A DNA stretch of 64,000 bases from an uncultured Neokomagataea sp. (GTDB taxonomy: Bacteria > Pseudomonadota > Alphaproteobacteria > Acetobacterales > Acetobacteraceae), in NCBI RefSeq assembly GCF_946476835.1, contig NZ_CAMKWA010000010.1, positions 19,806 through 83,805 on the forward strand, given 5' to 3'. Below are positions 1 through 8,172 of this stretch, in pieces. Position numbers and translations under genes: made by a program. The notes below the pieces were generated by a model. That model was not told the DNA's origin, made no database searches, and saw nothing but the letters and a program-made list of their open reading frames with translations. Each line of letters starts with the position of its first letter. Position 1 is the first letter of the stretch.

Positions 1-84
1 CATGATCTGTTCGAGGGTTTTACGTCTGGCCGAGGAAGTGGCCACACCGTTTGATTTTGAGCTGGAATGTATCGGTTCTGACAT
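1..84 (-). CDS. N-terminal fragment of an unidentified protein
   Basis: An open frame runs from an ATG at 84 leftwards off the window edge (28 codons). Its start is polar, rich in Ser/Arg/Lys and disordered-looking (begins MSEPIHSSSKSNG), which suits a real amino terminus. An in-frame TAA just upstream (91-93) makes this ATG the only possible ATG start. The best Shine-Dalgarno-like sequence, AGGAGG at 111-116, is about 26 nt away, too far to be convincing. It lies 41 nt downstream of uppP on the same strand and could be its operon partner. I do not recognise it. A plus-strand frame ending at TAA 91-93 is the alternative. Confidence 0.35.
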   Translation of the reverse strand, partial: MSEPIHSSSKSNGVATSSARRKTLEQIM

Positions 85-125
85 GATGTGTTAATGTGCC
101 GAGAAAGGCGCCTCCTGGGAAGGGT

Positions 126-968
126 TTAAAGAGCGATCAGAATAACGGCGAGAACGCCGAAAGCGATGCAATAAAAGCCGAATGGTGTAAGAGACCAGCG
201 GTCATGGTTGTGAAAAAGGCGCAGCATAGCACGTGAGCAGATCCATGCGGTGATGGCTGCGACGATAGCGCCAATAATGCATTGTTGGATGAGGTCATGG
301 CTCAGTGCGATATGCCGTGATTGCCATGCTTGATGGACAGTGGCGGCGAGAACAACCGGCTGGGCCATAAGAAGAGAGAAGCGTGCCGCAGATCCATGGT
401 TCAGGCCGCGAGATAAGCCGCCAGCCATGGTTGCACCAGAACGGGAAATGCCGGGGAAGAAGGCAAGGCACTGCGTTAAGCCGATGGTGATGGCGTCTTT
501 TGCGTTCAGATCGGCCAGATTACGTGGCGGTGCGTTTTTCTTTGCTCGGTTGAGAAGGTCTGTTCCAATGAGCAGAAGTCCGTTGACCACGAGAAAGCCA
601 GCCGCAGCGAGTGGTGCGCCAAAAATGGCACGCAGGCGATGTTCAAACCCAGCACCAATGAGGACGGCGGGAATGGTAGCAATTACCAAGAAAACTAAGA
701 CCCGAATGGAATCTTCTTGCTGTTGAGCGCCGAGCCGTCCGGTGGCACCGCGGAGAAGGTGTTTCCAATCTTGCCAAAAGACGCTGGCTAACCCCAGTAG
801 GGTACCGAGATGCAGCATTGTGAGGAATGGTAAGAAAAACGGGGCGTGTTCGTCCAACGGCCAATGAAGAATGGCCGGAAGCAAGACGGCATGCCCGAGG
901 CTGCTGATCGGAAAGGGCTCAGTAATACCTTGTATGGCCGCAAGGATAATTGCTTGAAGCAGGGTCAT
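126..968 (-). CDS. uppP: undecaprenyl-diphosphatase UppP/BacA
   Basis: Integral membrane phosphatase that removes a phosphate from undecaprenyl pyrophosphate, returning the lipid carrier to peptidoglycan and O-antigen synthesis; family members confer bacitracin resistance. The 280-residue product has the usual BacA length. The first family block near the N-terminus reads QGITEPFPISSLGH (catalytic Glu plus the PxSS-GH stretch, with Leu where Thr is usual). The second block, FFPGISRSGAT, is in the second half. Hydrophobic segments fill the rest. The frame is open upstream to 1145, but the family start is the ATG at 968; the preceding residues are polar and not conserved. It is divergent from the MCE gene at 1153. 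Confidence 0.93.
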   Translation of the reverse strand: MTLLQAIILAAIQGITEPFPISSLGHAVLLPAILHWPLDEHAPFFLPFLTMLHLGTLLGLASVFWQDWKHLLRGATGRLGAQQQEDSIRVLVFLVIATIPAVLIGAGFEHRLRAIFGAPLAAAGFLVVNGLLLIGTDLLNRAKKNAPPRNLADLNAKDAITIGLTQCLAFFPGISRSGATMAGGLSRGLNHGSAARFSLLMAQPVVLAATVHQAWQSRHIALSHDLIQQCIIGAIVAAITAWICSRAMLRLFHNHDRWSLTPFGFYCIAFGVLAVILIAL

Positions 969-1085
969 AGAGATTCCTGATGCAGGAAGGCTACCGTTTC
1001 TGGCGGCTCTGTGCTTGATAGCAGATGAAGAGCCGCTGTTTGCCTTATGGGGACGAGGCGCGCAACCTTTAGCACGTTTATAAGC

Positions 1086-1098
1086 GTACGGAACGTAC
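1086..1098. promoter_or_regulatory. 13-bp palindrome in the uppP/mlaD divergent region
   Basis: GTACG-GAA-CGTAC is a perfect 5+3+5 inverted repeat in the 184-nt gap between divergently transcribed uppP and the MCE-domain gene. Position and symmetry suit a small repressor operator, but no regulator is encoded nearby and one copy of a short palindrome can arise by chance. Confidence 0.25.
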
Positions 1099-1152
1099 CT
1101 ATTATTGAGGTGCGGTCGGGGCGTTTGATGAAGATTGGAGAGCAACGAGGCA

Positions 1153-1617
1153 ATGGCAGGAAAGACGCAAAAGCGCGGGAGCGCTGTTCTGGCAAGCAGC
1201 GTTGTTATTGCGGCGGCGGGTGGCTTTTTATTTTACAGCGCTGCGCTGTATCGTGGTCCCGTTGATCATGGCAAGGTTTTACATGCCCATTTTAATTCAG
1301 CCAATGGGCTGCGCGTGGGGGCAGATGTTGATCTGGCCGGGGTTGCGGTTGGTCGTGTTCAAGCGATTCGACTAGACCCTGTGAGTCAAATGGCGGATGT
1401 GACGTTTACAGTGGATGCTGCGTTGTCTTTGCCACAGGATACGGCCGCGGGTATTGGTGCTCCGTCCATGACATCTGACAATGCATTGCAGTTGAAGCCA
1501 GGCCATGATGCCAGAGCATTGGATGCGGGAGGGCTGATTCAGGATACTCAGGATCAGCTGTCCTTAGAGCAGCAAGTGAGTAATTATATTTTTGGCGGTG
1601 GTGGGCTCGGTCAATAA
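1153..1617 (+). CDS. mlaD: MlaD-type MCE domain protein
   Basis: Single-pass inner-membrane protein with one MCE domain, like MlaD of the Mla phospholipid transport system, which keeps the outer membrane asymmetric. The 154-residue product has a short basic N-terminus, a membrane anchor at about residues 11-34, then an MCE domain (residues about 45-125) with the typical stretch NGLRVGADVDLAGVAVGRV. An upstream in-frame TTG at 1135 gives six more residues; the ATG at 1153 is preferred. The usual partners (permease MlaE, ATPase MlaF, MlaC) are not adjacent. The ABC transporter at 36.7-39.7 kb is of another type, so this copy stands alone here. Confidence 0.82.
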   Translation: MAGKTQKRGSAVLASSVVIAAAGGFLFYSAALYRGPVDHGKVLHAHFNSANGLRVGADVDLAGVAVGRVQAIRLDPVSQMADVTFTVDAALSLPQDTAAGIGAPSMTSDNALQLKPGHDARALDAGGLIQDTQDQLSLEQQVSNYIFGGGGLGQ

Positions 1618-1632
1618 TGATCCTGCGGTGCA

Positions 1633-2703
1633 TTAATCATTGATCGGGTAAGACGCTAATAGGCGGCGTTGGCGCAGCCATGCACGGAGCATGGTGAGTG
1701 GGCTGGCAGGTTTCCATCCATGTTTGCGGTTATAAGCACCGATCCGGAAGGCTGCACCATAATGTTCGATCTGGGCAGCATAGGCTTCACGTAAGTTGGT
1801 GGTTGGATCCCAGATGTGAATGGCTTCTGCCCCGAGGCCATTAATTTCAATAATCCGTAAGCCTTCGCCGCGCTTGAGTGCATCAATGGAGGACACTTTG
1901 GCGTCAATACGACCAAAGTGAAAGTCTGGAACGTCTTTTAGTAATGTATCGAGTGCATTGGTAAGTTCGGGCGTGATGTCTTTGTGGCCATTGTGAAATA
2001 TGGAACCTTTGCAATAATTTCCAGCGAAGACGAGTGGGAAGACTTCCCCTTTTTCTAAAACTGTAAGTGCCTTTTTGCCTAAGCGCTGTAGGTATTGATG
2101 AGCGGTATCATGAAATTCGGTGGAGTGGTGTAGCAATTCTGCGATATTTGAGTGGCCATCTCCAATGAGAGAGGGGGACGTCTTATAGGTTAGTGATGAG
2201 ATGTATCCTTTAGGCGCATCTGGCGGACGAATATAAAAGACGCCGACTTCGATGGGGTCCTTGATTAATTCTTGGACCATGAGGTCAATATGGTCAGGGT
2301 AAAGCGTGAGGGCCGTTTGTAAATCTTCAGCTGTAGGAATGCATTTTACGCCGGTGCCATTACAGCCAATATCGGGTTTGATTACGACGGGAAATGATAG
2401 GCCAAGTTTAGCGATGAGTTGCGTGGCGTGGCGATATGCGTGTGGGCCAGATGGAAAGACGGCGTAAGGCGCAATAGCGCGAGAGGCATGTGGGCCAGCC
2501 ATGTTTAGAATGGCCGACTTACTTTCACCGCAGAGGCCGCCTGTTTCAATACGTGGGTTAGCGGCAGTTGCAATGCCGAGATGGCGGTAGCGAAGGCCCA
2601 TTAAAACCCAGTAAAAGACAATAGGCGTATAGAGGACGACATTGGCTGATAAGCCGATGCGCGATAAAATTTTTTGCGTTGTATGGCGTTTTAACAAAGG
2701 CAT
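1633..2703 (-). CDS. ATP-grasp ligase-like protein
   Basis: A 356-residue protein of the ATP-grasp superfamily, whose members form amide or peptide bonds through acyl-phosphate intermediates. Visible marks are VVIKPDIGCNGTGVK near residue 125 (ATP-binding Lys and glycine-rich loop), a VQELI segment, and a C-terminal metal-binding stretch GLRIIEINGLGAEA resembling D-Ala-D-Ala ligases. A hydrophobic stretch near residues 20-37 may tether it to the membrane. It begins 3 nt after the stop of the DedA gene on the same strand, so the two are almost certainly co-translated. The substrate cannot be read from the sequence. Not a Ddl: the N-terminal domain is unlike Ddl. Confidence 0.7.
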   Translation of the reverse strand: MPLLKRHTTQKILSRIGLSANVVLYTPIVFYWVLMGLRYRHLGIATAANPRIETGGLCGESKSAILNMAGPHASRAIAPYAVFPSGPHAYRHATQLIAKLGLSFPVVIKPDIGCNGTGVKCIPTAEDLQTALTLYPDHIDLMVQELIKDPIEVGVFYIRPPDAPKGYISSLTYKTSPSLIGDGHSNIAELLHHSTEFHDTAHQYLQRLGKKALTVLEKGEVFPLVFAGNYCKGSIFHNGHKDITPELTNALDTLLKDVPDFHFGRIDAKVSSIDALKRGEGLRIIEINGLGAEAIHIWDPTTNLREAYAAQIEHYGAAFRIGAYNRKHGWKPASPLTMLRAWLRQRRLLASYPIND

Positions 2704-2706
2704 TTT

Positions 2707-3267
2707 CTAGGGCTCGGTTTTTTGTAATCGGGCAATAAGGCGGCCCATGAAGGCAATAGTGAGAACAAGTCCGATTAATCCAACCCACCGCCATTGAGAC
2801 TGAAAGCTGAGCAGCCATGTGCCGATGGAGCGTGATACCTCGAACAAAAGAGTTGTCCAGACCATCGTTGCGCCGATGACGGTGATGGCAAAGGGTAGGA
2901 GCGGGGCGCCGAAGTAACCACAAGCGGTATAAAGTGGCAGGCGTGCCCCTGGTATAAAGCGAGAAAGGGCGACGGCCTTGACGGTGTTGCGTGCGAACCA
3001 GCTTTGAGTGTGAGTGGAAAGGCGCAAAAAGCGCCGTAACCATGGCCAGCGTGCAGCAGCAGCGCCAAGGCCATAAAGGCCGAGATCACCGACGGAGACG
3101 CCAACCCAGAGGGCTGCAAGGGCGAGATGTGTGTTCACAGCGCCTAACCGCGTTGCGAGCGCCGTCATAACGGTCGCGGCATCTTCGAGCACAAAGGTTG
3201 CGCCTATAATGGATGTCGCTTTTACCCATTGAGACTGGGCCGCTAGGAGCGTGATAAAATCGCTCAT
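2707..3267 (-). CDS. DedA family membrane protein
   Basis: A 186-residue polytopic membrane protein of the DedA/SNARE-associated family, whose members are linked to lipid-carrier (undecaprenyl phosphate) flipping and membrane potential. The conserved re-entrant motif is present as SRFIPGARLPLYTACGYFG (R-x-x-P-x-x-R core). An acidic pair LED sits in the first hydrophobic segment, where family members carry essential acidic residues. The final third holds a membrane helix ending in a basic tail. It is the first gene of a two-gene unit with the ATP-grasp protein. DedA proteins are often 200-220 residues, so this one is short but has both signature regions. Confidence 0.8.
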   Translation of the reverse strand: MSDFITLLAAQSQWVKATSIIGATFVLEDAATVMTALATRLGAVNTHLALAALWVGVSVGDLGLYGLGAAAARWPWLRRFLRLSTHTQSWFARNTVKAVALSRFIPGARLPLYTACGYFGAPLLPFAITVIGATMVWTTLLFEVSRSIGTWLLSFQSQWRWVGLIGLVLTIAFMGRLIARLQKTEP

Positions 3268-3425
3268 CAGTTAGGTGGGGGTGAAGAGAGGAAAGTCATG
3301 CGGCTCCGGTGTTGCATGGTCCGGCTCTGACCGCAAATGTCCTTTTTAAGATGCAGCTTTAAGAAGGCTGGTAGGATATAGTTGGGGTTGCTAGCATTAC
3401 TTTGTCATCCCGCCCTGCTGGAGTT

Positions 3426-4412
3426 ATGATTTTCGTGCTGAAGAGACGTTCTGTTATTGTGTCTGGTGCTGCGGCATTGGGGGCTGTTGGGTTGGTTCGC
3501 TCAGCGCAGGCAGCGGATTATGGGGCTTTCTTGTCCGGGGTCCGGGCTGAAGCGCTGGCAATGGGATTATCGCCCTCGATTGTGAGCCGTGCTTTGGCGC
3601 AGACGCAGCAACCGAATCCTAAAGTCTTAAAGCTCGACCATCATCAGCCTGAGTTTACCCTGACATGGGCGCAGTATCGTGACCGTGTCTTGCCCGTAAC
3701 GCGCTTTGATAAAGGGCGTGATTTGTACGGGCAGGTTAGCGCAACTATGTCTCCTATTAGTACTCGGTTTGGGTGTGATGACCGGGTTGTGATGGGGATA
3801 TGGGGAATCGAATCGGGGTTCGGCGCACATACGGGGACATTCTCGGTGGTTGATGCGCTGGCAACGCTGGCGTTTGACGGGCGGCGGTCATCTTTCTTCC
3901 GTGGAGAGTTGCTGAAAGCCCTACAGATTCTTAATGCGGGTGATATTGCGCCGGAAGCAATGCTTGGTGGGTATGCGGGCGCTATGGGGCAGGCGCAGTT
4001 CATGCCAAGTGCGTATTTGCGTTATGCGGCCGATGGCGATGGAGACGGGCGGCGTAATATCTGGACGTCTGAGCCAGATGTTTTTGCGTCCATTGCTAAT
4101 TATATGGGGCGTTGTGGTTGGGTGCCAGACGAACCATGGGGGCAAGAAGTCACGCTTATTGAAAGCATTCCAGCCGAAGAGATGGGGCGTCAAAATACGC
4201 GCAGCCTGGGTGAGTGGATGATGCAGGGCGTCCGCCGGAAAGATGGTGAGCCATTCTCACGCATGGATGTGCGCGGGGCGCTGTTGCAGCCTGATGGGCC
4301 GGGCACACAAGCTTTTATGGTTTACCATAATTTCAACGTGATCCGTCGGTACAATCCTTCTGATTTTTATGCATTGGCTGTTGGTTTGTTAGGGTCTGGC
4401 ATTGCGTCTTAA
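3426..4412 (+). CDS. mltB: lytic murein transglycosylase, MltB family
   Basis: Periplasmic enzyme that cleaves the MurNAc-GlcNAc bond of peptidoglycan, leaving 1,6-anhydroMurNAc. The family motif with the catalytic glutamate, MGIWGIESGFG, is present about one third into the protein, followed by GGYAGAMGQAQFMPS typical of MltB. The N-terminus carries LKRRSVIVSG and a hydrophobic run ending in AQA, a twin-arginine-like signal peptide. The start is uncertain: ATG 3426 gives 328 residues; GTG 3435 and TTG 3402 are alternatives, and the GGAG at 3420-3423 fits the GTG better. No lipobox is seen. It opens a long plus-strand operon and its stop overlaps the start of the RlpA gene. Confidence 0.85.
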   Translation: MIFVLKRRSVIVSGAAALGAVGLVRSAQAADYGAFLSGVRAEALAMGLSPSIVSRALAQTQQPNPKVLKLDHHQPEFTLTWAQYRDRVLPVTRFDKGRDLYGQVSATMSPISTRFGCDDRVVMGIWGIESGFGAHTGTFSVVDALATLAFDGRRSSFFRGELLKALQILNAGDIAPEAMLGGYAGAMGQAQFMPSAYLRYAADGDGDGRRNIWTSEPDVFASIANYMGRCGWVPDEPWGQEVTLIESIPAEEMGRQNTRSLGEWMMQGVRRKDGEPFSRMDVRGALLQPDGPGTQAFMVYHNFNVIRRYNPSDFYALAVGLLGSGIAS

Positions 4413-5265
4413 GGTTTGGTTTGGGGGTGTGCTGTGTATGATGGTGGCGGGCTGTCATCGTGCGGCTCCACCGGAAAAAATACCAGTTGTGCATCCGCAC
4501 TATACGCTGAGTGCCCCTTGGCAGGTGGGTGGACACTGGTTCTATCCTTCTGAGCGTTATGACCTGCAAGCAACCGGATTGGCGACGGTTGAAAATGCAG
4601 CTTCTGTCGCAGGCATGACGGCAGATGGTGAAATGTGGCGCGCTGACGGAATGACAGGCGCTATGCAGGACGTACAACTGCCAATTATTGTGACGGTCCG
4701 TAATCTTCTGAATGGGCGTAGTGTTTGTATACGCATCAACGATCGCGGACCTGCACGTGTGGGGCGTTTGATCAGTGTTACGCCGCGTGTGGCATCTCTG
4801 CTGGCGATGCAGGGCGATACGCCTGTGGCTGTGATAGAAGATGAGACTATAACGCATGCGCTAGATGCGGCACTGGGCGGCCCAACGTTAGATGTTCAGG
4901 CTGCTCCCTTAGCGGGTGTGCGGGCGGAAGCGCTGGATGGAAAAAGCGCAGGGCGTATATATGGCGCTGCGGTGGGCGGTAATGCTGTAGCGGCGCCTTC
5001 TGTGATGGAGGAATTGCCGCAGAAATGGGTGCAATCGTCTTCAGGACCAACAGATATGTTTGTCGAGTTGGGGCGTTTTCAAAGTCAAAATGCAGCGCAT
5101 ATGGTTGTGCAGCGTTGCGGTGGGTATGTGCTGCATGTGCCAGCGCGTGATGGTTTGGTATGGAATGTGCGTTTAGGGCCATATAGTACGCAGGCATCTG
5201 CGGATAAGGCACTGGACCAAAGCCTCGCTTGCGGGGTAGAGGGCGCACGGATCGTTATAGAATGA
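4402..5265 (+). CDS. rlpA: RlpA-like septal lipoprotein with SPOR domain
   Basis: Outer-membrane lipoprotein of the RlpA family, which binds denuded glycan at the septum and in some species is a lytic transglycosylase. It starts at TTG 4402, overlapping the mltB stop, with AGGGT 6 nt upstream. The leader ends in the lipobox MVAGC (Cys 18). A double-psi beta-barrel domain follows (about residues 50-150) with NGRSVCIRINDRGPARVGR, and a SPOR domain ends the protein (about 210-285, FVELGRFQSQNAAH...VRLGPYSTQ). The TADGE Glu and NDRGP Asp are kept. The His usually found in the TAAH-like stretch is Met here (TGAMQ), so catalysis may be lost. Confidence 0.82.
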   Translation: MRLKVWFGGVLCMMVAGCHRAAPPEKIPVVHPHYTLSAPWQVGGHWFYPSERYDLQATGLATVENAASVAGMTADGEMWRADGMTGAMQDVQLPIIVTVRNLLNGRSVCIRINDRGPARVGRLISVTPRVASLLAMQGDTPVAVIEDETITHALDAALGGPTLDVQAAPLAGVRAEALDGKSAGRIYGAAVGGNAVAAPSVMEELPQKWVQSSSGPTDMFVELGRFQSQNAAHMVVQRCGGYVLHVPARDGLVWNVRLGPYSTQASADKALDQSLACGVEGARIVIE

Positions 5266-6566
5266 AACACCGGGTAAAGAACCAAATGGATATCCGGCAG
5301 ATGATGAGACAGGGTGGACACAACGTGCAGACAAGACGTTCCTTAATCGCCGGCGTTGCCGGTTTTGCTGCCTGCACGTCTTTGACGGCACCTATGGTGG
5401 CTTTGGCACGGCCACATCGCCACGCAGCGGCACCACGACGTGTTGAGGCTCAGGATGAAAGCGGTCCGGATGGTGTGTCTATGGCATCGCCTGCCAATAC
5501 TCCGTTGGGACCTGTCGATACGGTAGCGCGTTGGGCGTATATTTTTGATTATACAACGGGCGCTGTGCTGATGGACAAAGCATCGGGTGAGCGTATGCCG
5601 CCGTCGTCCCTGACGAAAATGATGACGGCGTATATTGTATTCGGGATGCTCGCATCTGGGCGTTTGCGGTTGGATCAGCAATTGCCGGTGAGTGAGAAGG
5701 CTTGGCGCACGCAAGGCTCTAAAATGTTTGTGCCGTTGGGGCAGACGGTGAGCGTTGAAGATTTGATCCAAGGTATGGTGATACAGTCTGGTAACGATGC
5801 GTGTATCGTTCTGGCAGAAGGCGTTGCGGGTTCGGAAGAACGCTTCGTCGCATTGATGAATGAAGAGGCGCCAAAGATTGGTTTGACCAATTCTCACTTC
5901 ATGAATGTCACTGGATTGCCAAGTGAAGGGCATTATATGTGCGCGCATGACGTGGCGATGGTAGCGGGTCACTTGGTGCGTGATTATCCGCAATATTACC
6001 ATTTCTTTGGTGAACCAGAGTTTACGTTCAATAAAATTCGCCAAGGAAACCGTAACGTCTTGGTGGCTAAGGGCCTCGCCGATGGTTTGAAGACAGGCCA
6101 TACGGATGCCGGCGGTTTTGGTCTTTGTGCCAGTGCGGATCGTAACGGCAATCGTATCATTATGGTGATTAATGGTACATCTTCGAGCAATGAGCGCGCG
6201 CATGAGGGGGAGCGTTTGTTTGCGTGGGCTTTTGCTAATTTTGAGAATGTAACGCTGTTCCGCCGTGGGCAATTAGTGGATCAGGCGCCTGTTTGGATGG
6301 GCGAACACCGTACGGTGTCTCTTGTTGCGCCGTCAGATATTACCATGACATTGCCTTTGGGCTGGCAGCAGCGCTCTCAGGTGAGCGTTGATTATGCCTC
6401 TCCGATCATGGCGCCTGTAGTGCAGGGACAGAGCTATGGGGCGTTGGTGTTTTCTGCGCCTGGTATGCCTGATACGCGCTTGCCGTTGGAAGCTGGAGAA
6501 ACTGTAGCAAAACTGGGCATTGTTGGGCGTGCTATGGCGCGGTTAGGTCATGGGCCGGCCAATTAA
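5262..6566 (+). CDS. dacF: D-alanyl-D-alanine carboxypeptidase (PBP5/6, DacF type)
   Basis: Low-molecular-weight penicillin-binding protein (peptidase S11) that trims the terminal D-Ala from peptidoglycan stem peptides. All three active-site motifs are visible: SSLTKMM (SxxK), SGNDA (SxN) and KTGHTD (KTG). A C-terminal PBP5-type domain and a short amphipathic tail follow. A leader with TRRSLIAGVAGFAA looks like a Tat signal. The ATG at 5262 overlaps the rlpA stop as ATGA and gives 434 residues. GTG 5323 or the ATGs at 5286/5301 would place the twin arginines nearer the N-terminus and cannot be excluded. Its tail overlaps a minor ATG of tmk. Confidence 0.9.
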   Translation: MKHRVKNQMDIRQMMRQGGHNVQTRRSLIAGVAGFAACTSLTAPMVALARPHRHAAAPRRVEAQDESGPDGVSMASPANTPLGPVDTVARWAYIFDYTTGAVLMDKASGERMPPSSLTKMMTAYIVFGMLASGRLRLDQQLPVSEKAWRTQGSKMFVPLGQTVSVEDLIQGMVIQSGNDACIVLAEGVAGSEERFVALMNEEAPKIGLTNSHFMNVTGLPSEGHYMCAHDVAMVAGHLVRDYPQYYHFFGEPEFTFNKIRQGNRNVLVAKGLADGLKTGHTDAGGFGLCASADRNGNRIIMVINGTSSSNERAHEGERLFAWAFANFENVTLFRRGQLVDQAPVWMGEHRTVSLVAPSDITMTLPLGWQQRSQVSVDYASPIMAPVVQGQSYGALVFSAPGMPDTRLPLEAGETVAKLGIVGRAMARLGHGPAN

Positions 6567-6567
6567 G

Positions 6568-7203
6568 ATGTCTGGATTATTTGTTACGTTAGAAGGTGGT
6601 GAAGGGGCAGGGAAGTCGACGCAGGCGCGTCGACTCTCTGCTGCATTGCAAGAACATGGTTATGAAACGCTTCTAACACGTGAGCCGGGCGGCACGCCGG
6701 GAGCTGAAGCGCTACGTAATGTCTTGCTGCATGGTGAAGCCGCTTTGTCATGGCGTGCAGAGATTTTGACGCTTCTGGCGGCGCGGTGTGATCATCTTGA
6801 TACCGCAATTAAACCTGCTCTGGAGCGTGGTGCGATTGTGATTTGTGATCGTTTCCATGATTCCACGCTAGCGTATCAGGGATATGGTGTGGGTGAGGCT
6901 TCACCTGAACGGCTGTCTTTTATTCAAGAGGCACGACGTTTTGTCGCTTGTGACCCGGATGTAACGTTGCTTCTAGATTTGCCGCGGGATGTAGCGCGTT
7001 TGCGTTTGCAGGCTCGTGGTGGAGCGGGGGACCGTTATGAGGATCAGCAGGATGCGTTTCATGAGCGTGTGCGTGAGGGGTTTGCGTATGTTGCGCAGGC
7101 GGAGCCTGAGCGTGTGCAACGGATTGACGCAGCAGCCGAGCCAGAGCGCGTGACGCAACGTCTGGTGTCTGCCGTGTTGAGTGCGTTGTCTTCGCGTTCA
7201 TGA
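6568..7203 (+). CDS. tmk: thymidylate kinase
   Basis: Phosphorylates dTMP to dTDP for DNA synthesis. The 211-residue product begins MSGLFVTLEGGEGAGKST, the canonical Tmk P-loop. TREPGGTPGAE (DR-type dTMP-binding region) follows, then DRFHDSTLAYQGYG and the LID-like stretch ARGGAGDRYEDQ. A further ATG at 6550 is in frame but lies inside dacF and is not conserved, so 6568 is preferred. The stop overlaps holB as ATGA, coupling it to the DNA polymerase III clamp-loader subunit, the common tmk-holB-metG-tatD arrangement of alphaproteobacteria. Confidence 0.95.
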   Translation: MSGLFVTLEGGEGAGKSTQARRLSAALQEHGYETLLTREPGGTPGAEALRNVLLHGEAALSWRAEILTLLAARCDHLDTAIKPALERGAIVICDRFHDSTLAYQGYGVGEASPERLSFIQEARRFVACDPDVTLLLDLPRDVARLRLQARGGAGDRYEDQQDAFHERVREGFAYVAQAEPERVQRIDAAAEPERVTQRLVSAVLSALSSRS

Positions 7204-8141
7204 CTGTAGGAGCCGCGCTTTTGGAGCCACGCCACGCGACGTGTGTTTATGGGCATGATGTTGCGCGTGCAGCGTTTCAGGAAGCTTTGAAGGCAGGGCG
7301 CTTGCATCATGCATGGTTGCTGCATGGCCCCGCAGGGATTGGGAAAGCGACTTTAGCGTTTCATTTGGCGCGTGTTTTGTTGAAGGGTGAAAACCTTGAT
7401 AGCCCTGCTGGGCGGCGCATTTCTGCAGGAACGCACGGCGATCTTTTGGTGATTGCACGTGCTAAGGACGAAAAGCGCGGGCGGCTACGGTCAGAAATTA
7501 CGGCCGCAGATGTTCGGCCAGTGCAGGATTTTTTGCACCACACGGCAACGGAAGGTGGTTGGCGTGTTGTTATTGTTGATGGTGCTGAATTTCTAAATCG
7601 TTTTGCTGCGAATGCGTTGCTGAAAATTTTGGAAGAACCACCTCAGAATACGGTTTTGTTCTTAACCAGTGCGGCCCCCGGTGCATTGTTACCGACAATT
7701 CGGAGCCGCTGCCGCCTTTTGGCTTTAACGCCTTTGCTCGATGTTGATATGCGGCGTGTCCTGCCTGATTTAACGGCGGAGCATATGGCGCGGGCTCAGG
7801 GAGCGCCTGGGCGTGCTCTTTTTCTGGCAACGGATAAAGATGGATCAATTGCAGATTTATCCAGAAAAATACTGCAAGGTCAAAGGCTTAATACAGATCT
7901 CTTAACACAAATTGAGCGGGCTGTTCGTGATGCGGACGGTTTCGCATTGTTGTGTGATTTGCTAGGCGAGGGATTAGCAGATCAGGCGCGCCATGCGGCA
8001 CGTCAGGGCGAAGTGTTTCAGGCTGAAGTATTGGCGCGGCATTTTACGGAATGTGAGGCGCTGAGACGAGAGACTGAACAGATGAACCTTGATAAGGTGC
8101 AGGCGATCCGCCAAGTGGTTCAGATCCTCGCGGGAAACTAG
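7200..8141 (+). CDS. holB: DNA polymerase III subunit delta'
   Basis: AAA+ subunit of the clamp loader that places the DnaN sliding clamp on primed DNA. The 313-residue protein has a modified P-loop GPAGIGKATLAF. It also has a HGDLLVIAR region where other delta' proteins carry a cysteine zinc site (no cysteines here), VVIVDGAEFLNRFAANALLKILEEPP (Walker B/sensor region; the segment as a whole is diagnostic), and TIRSRCR (the SRC motif). The start codon overlaps the tmk stop (ATGA at 7200). The C-terminal third is helical and poorly conserved, as usual for the collar domain. Confidence 0.93.
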   Translation: MTVGAALLEPRHATCVYGHDVARAAFQEALKAGRLHHAWLLHGPAGIGKATLAFHLARVLLKGENLDSPAGRRISAGTHGDLLVIARAKDEKRGRLRSEITAADVRPVQDFLHHTATEGGWRVVIVDGAEFLNRFAANALLKILEEPPQNTVLFLTSAAPGALLPTIRSRCRLLALTPLLDVDMRRVLPDLTAEHMARAQGAPGRALFLATDKDGSIADLSRKILQGQRLNTDLLTQIERAVRDADGFALLCDLLGEGLADQARHAARQGEVFQAEVLARHFTECEALRRETEQMNLDKVQAIRQVVQILAGN

Positions 8142-8172
8142 GGTTGGTTTCGCGCGTGTAGACAGAAAGATA

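Noticed and set aside
5343..6272. Long minus-strand frame of 309 codons
   Set aside because: It lies wholly antisense to the D,D-carboxypeptidase, which has all family motifs; composition is His/Arg-rich, as expected of a shadow frame.
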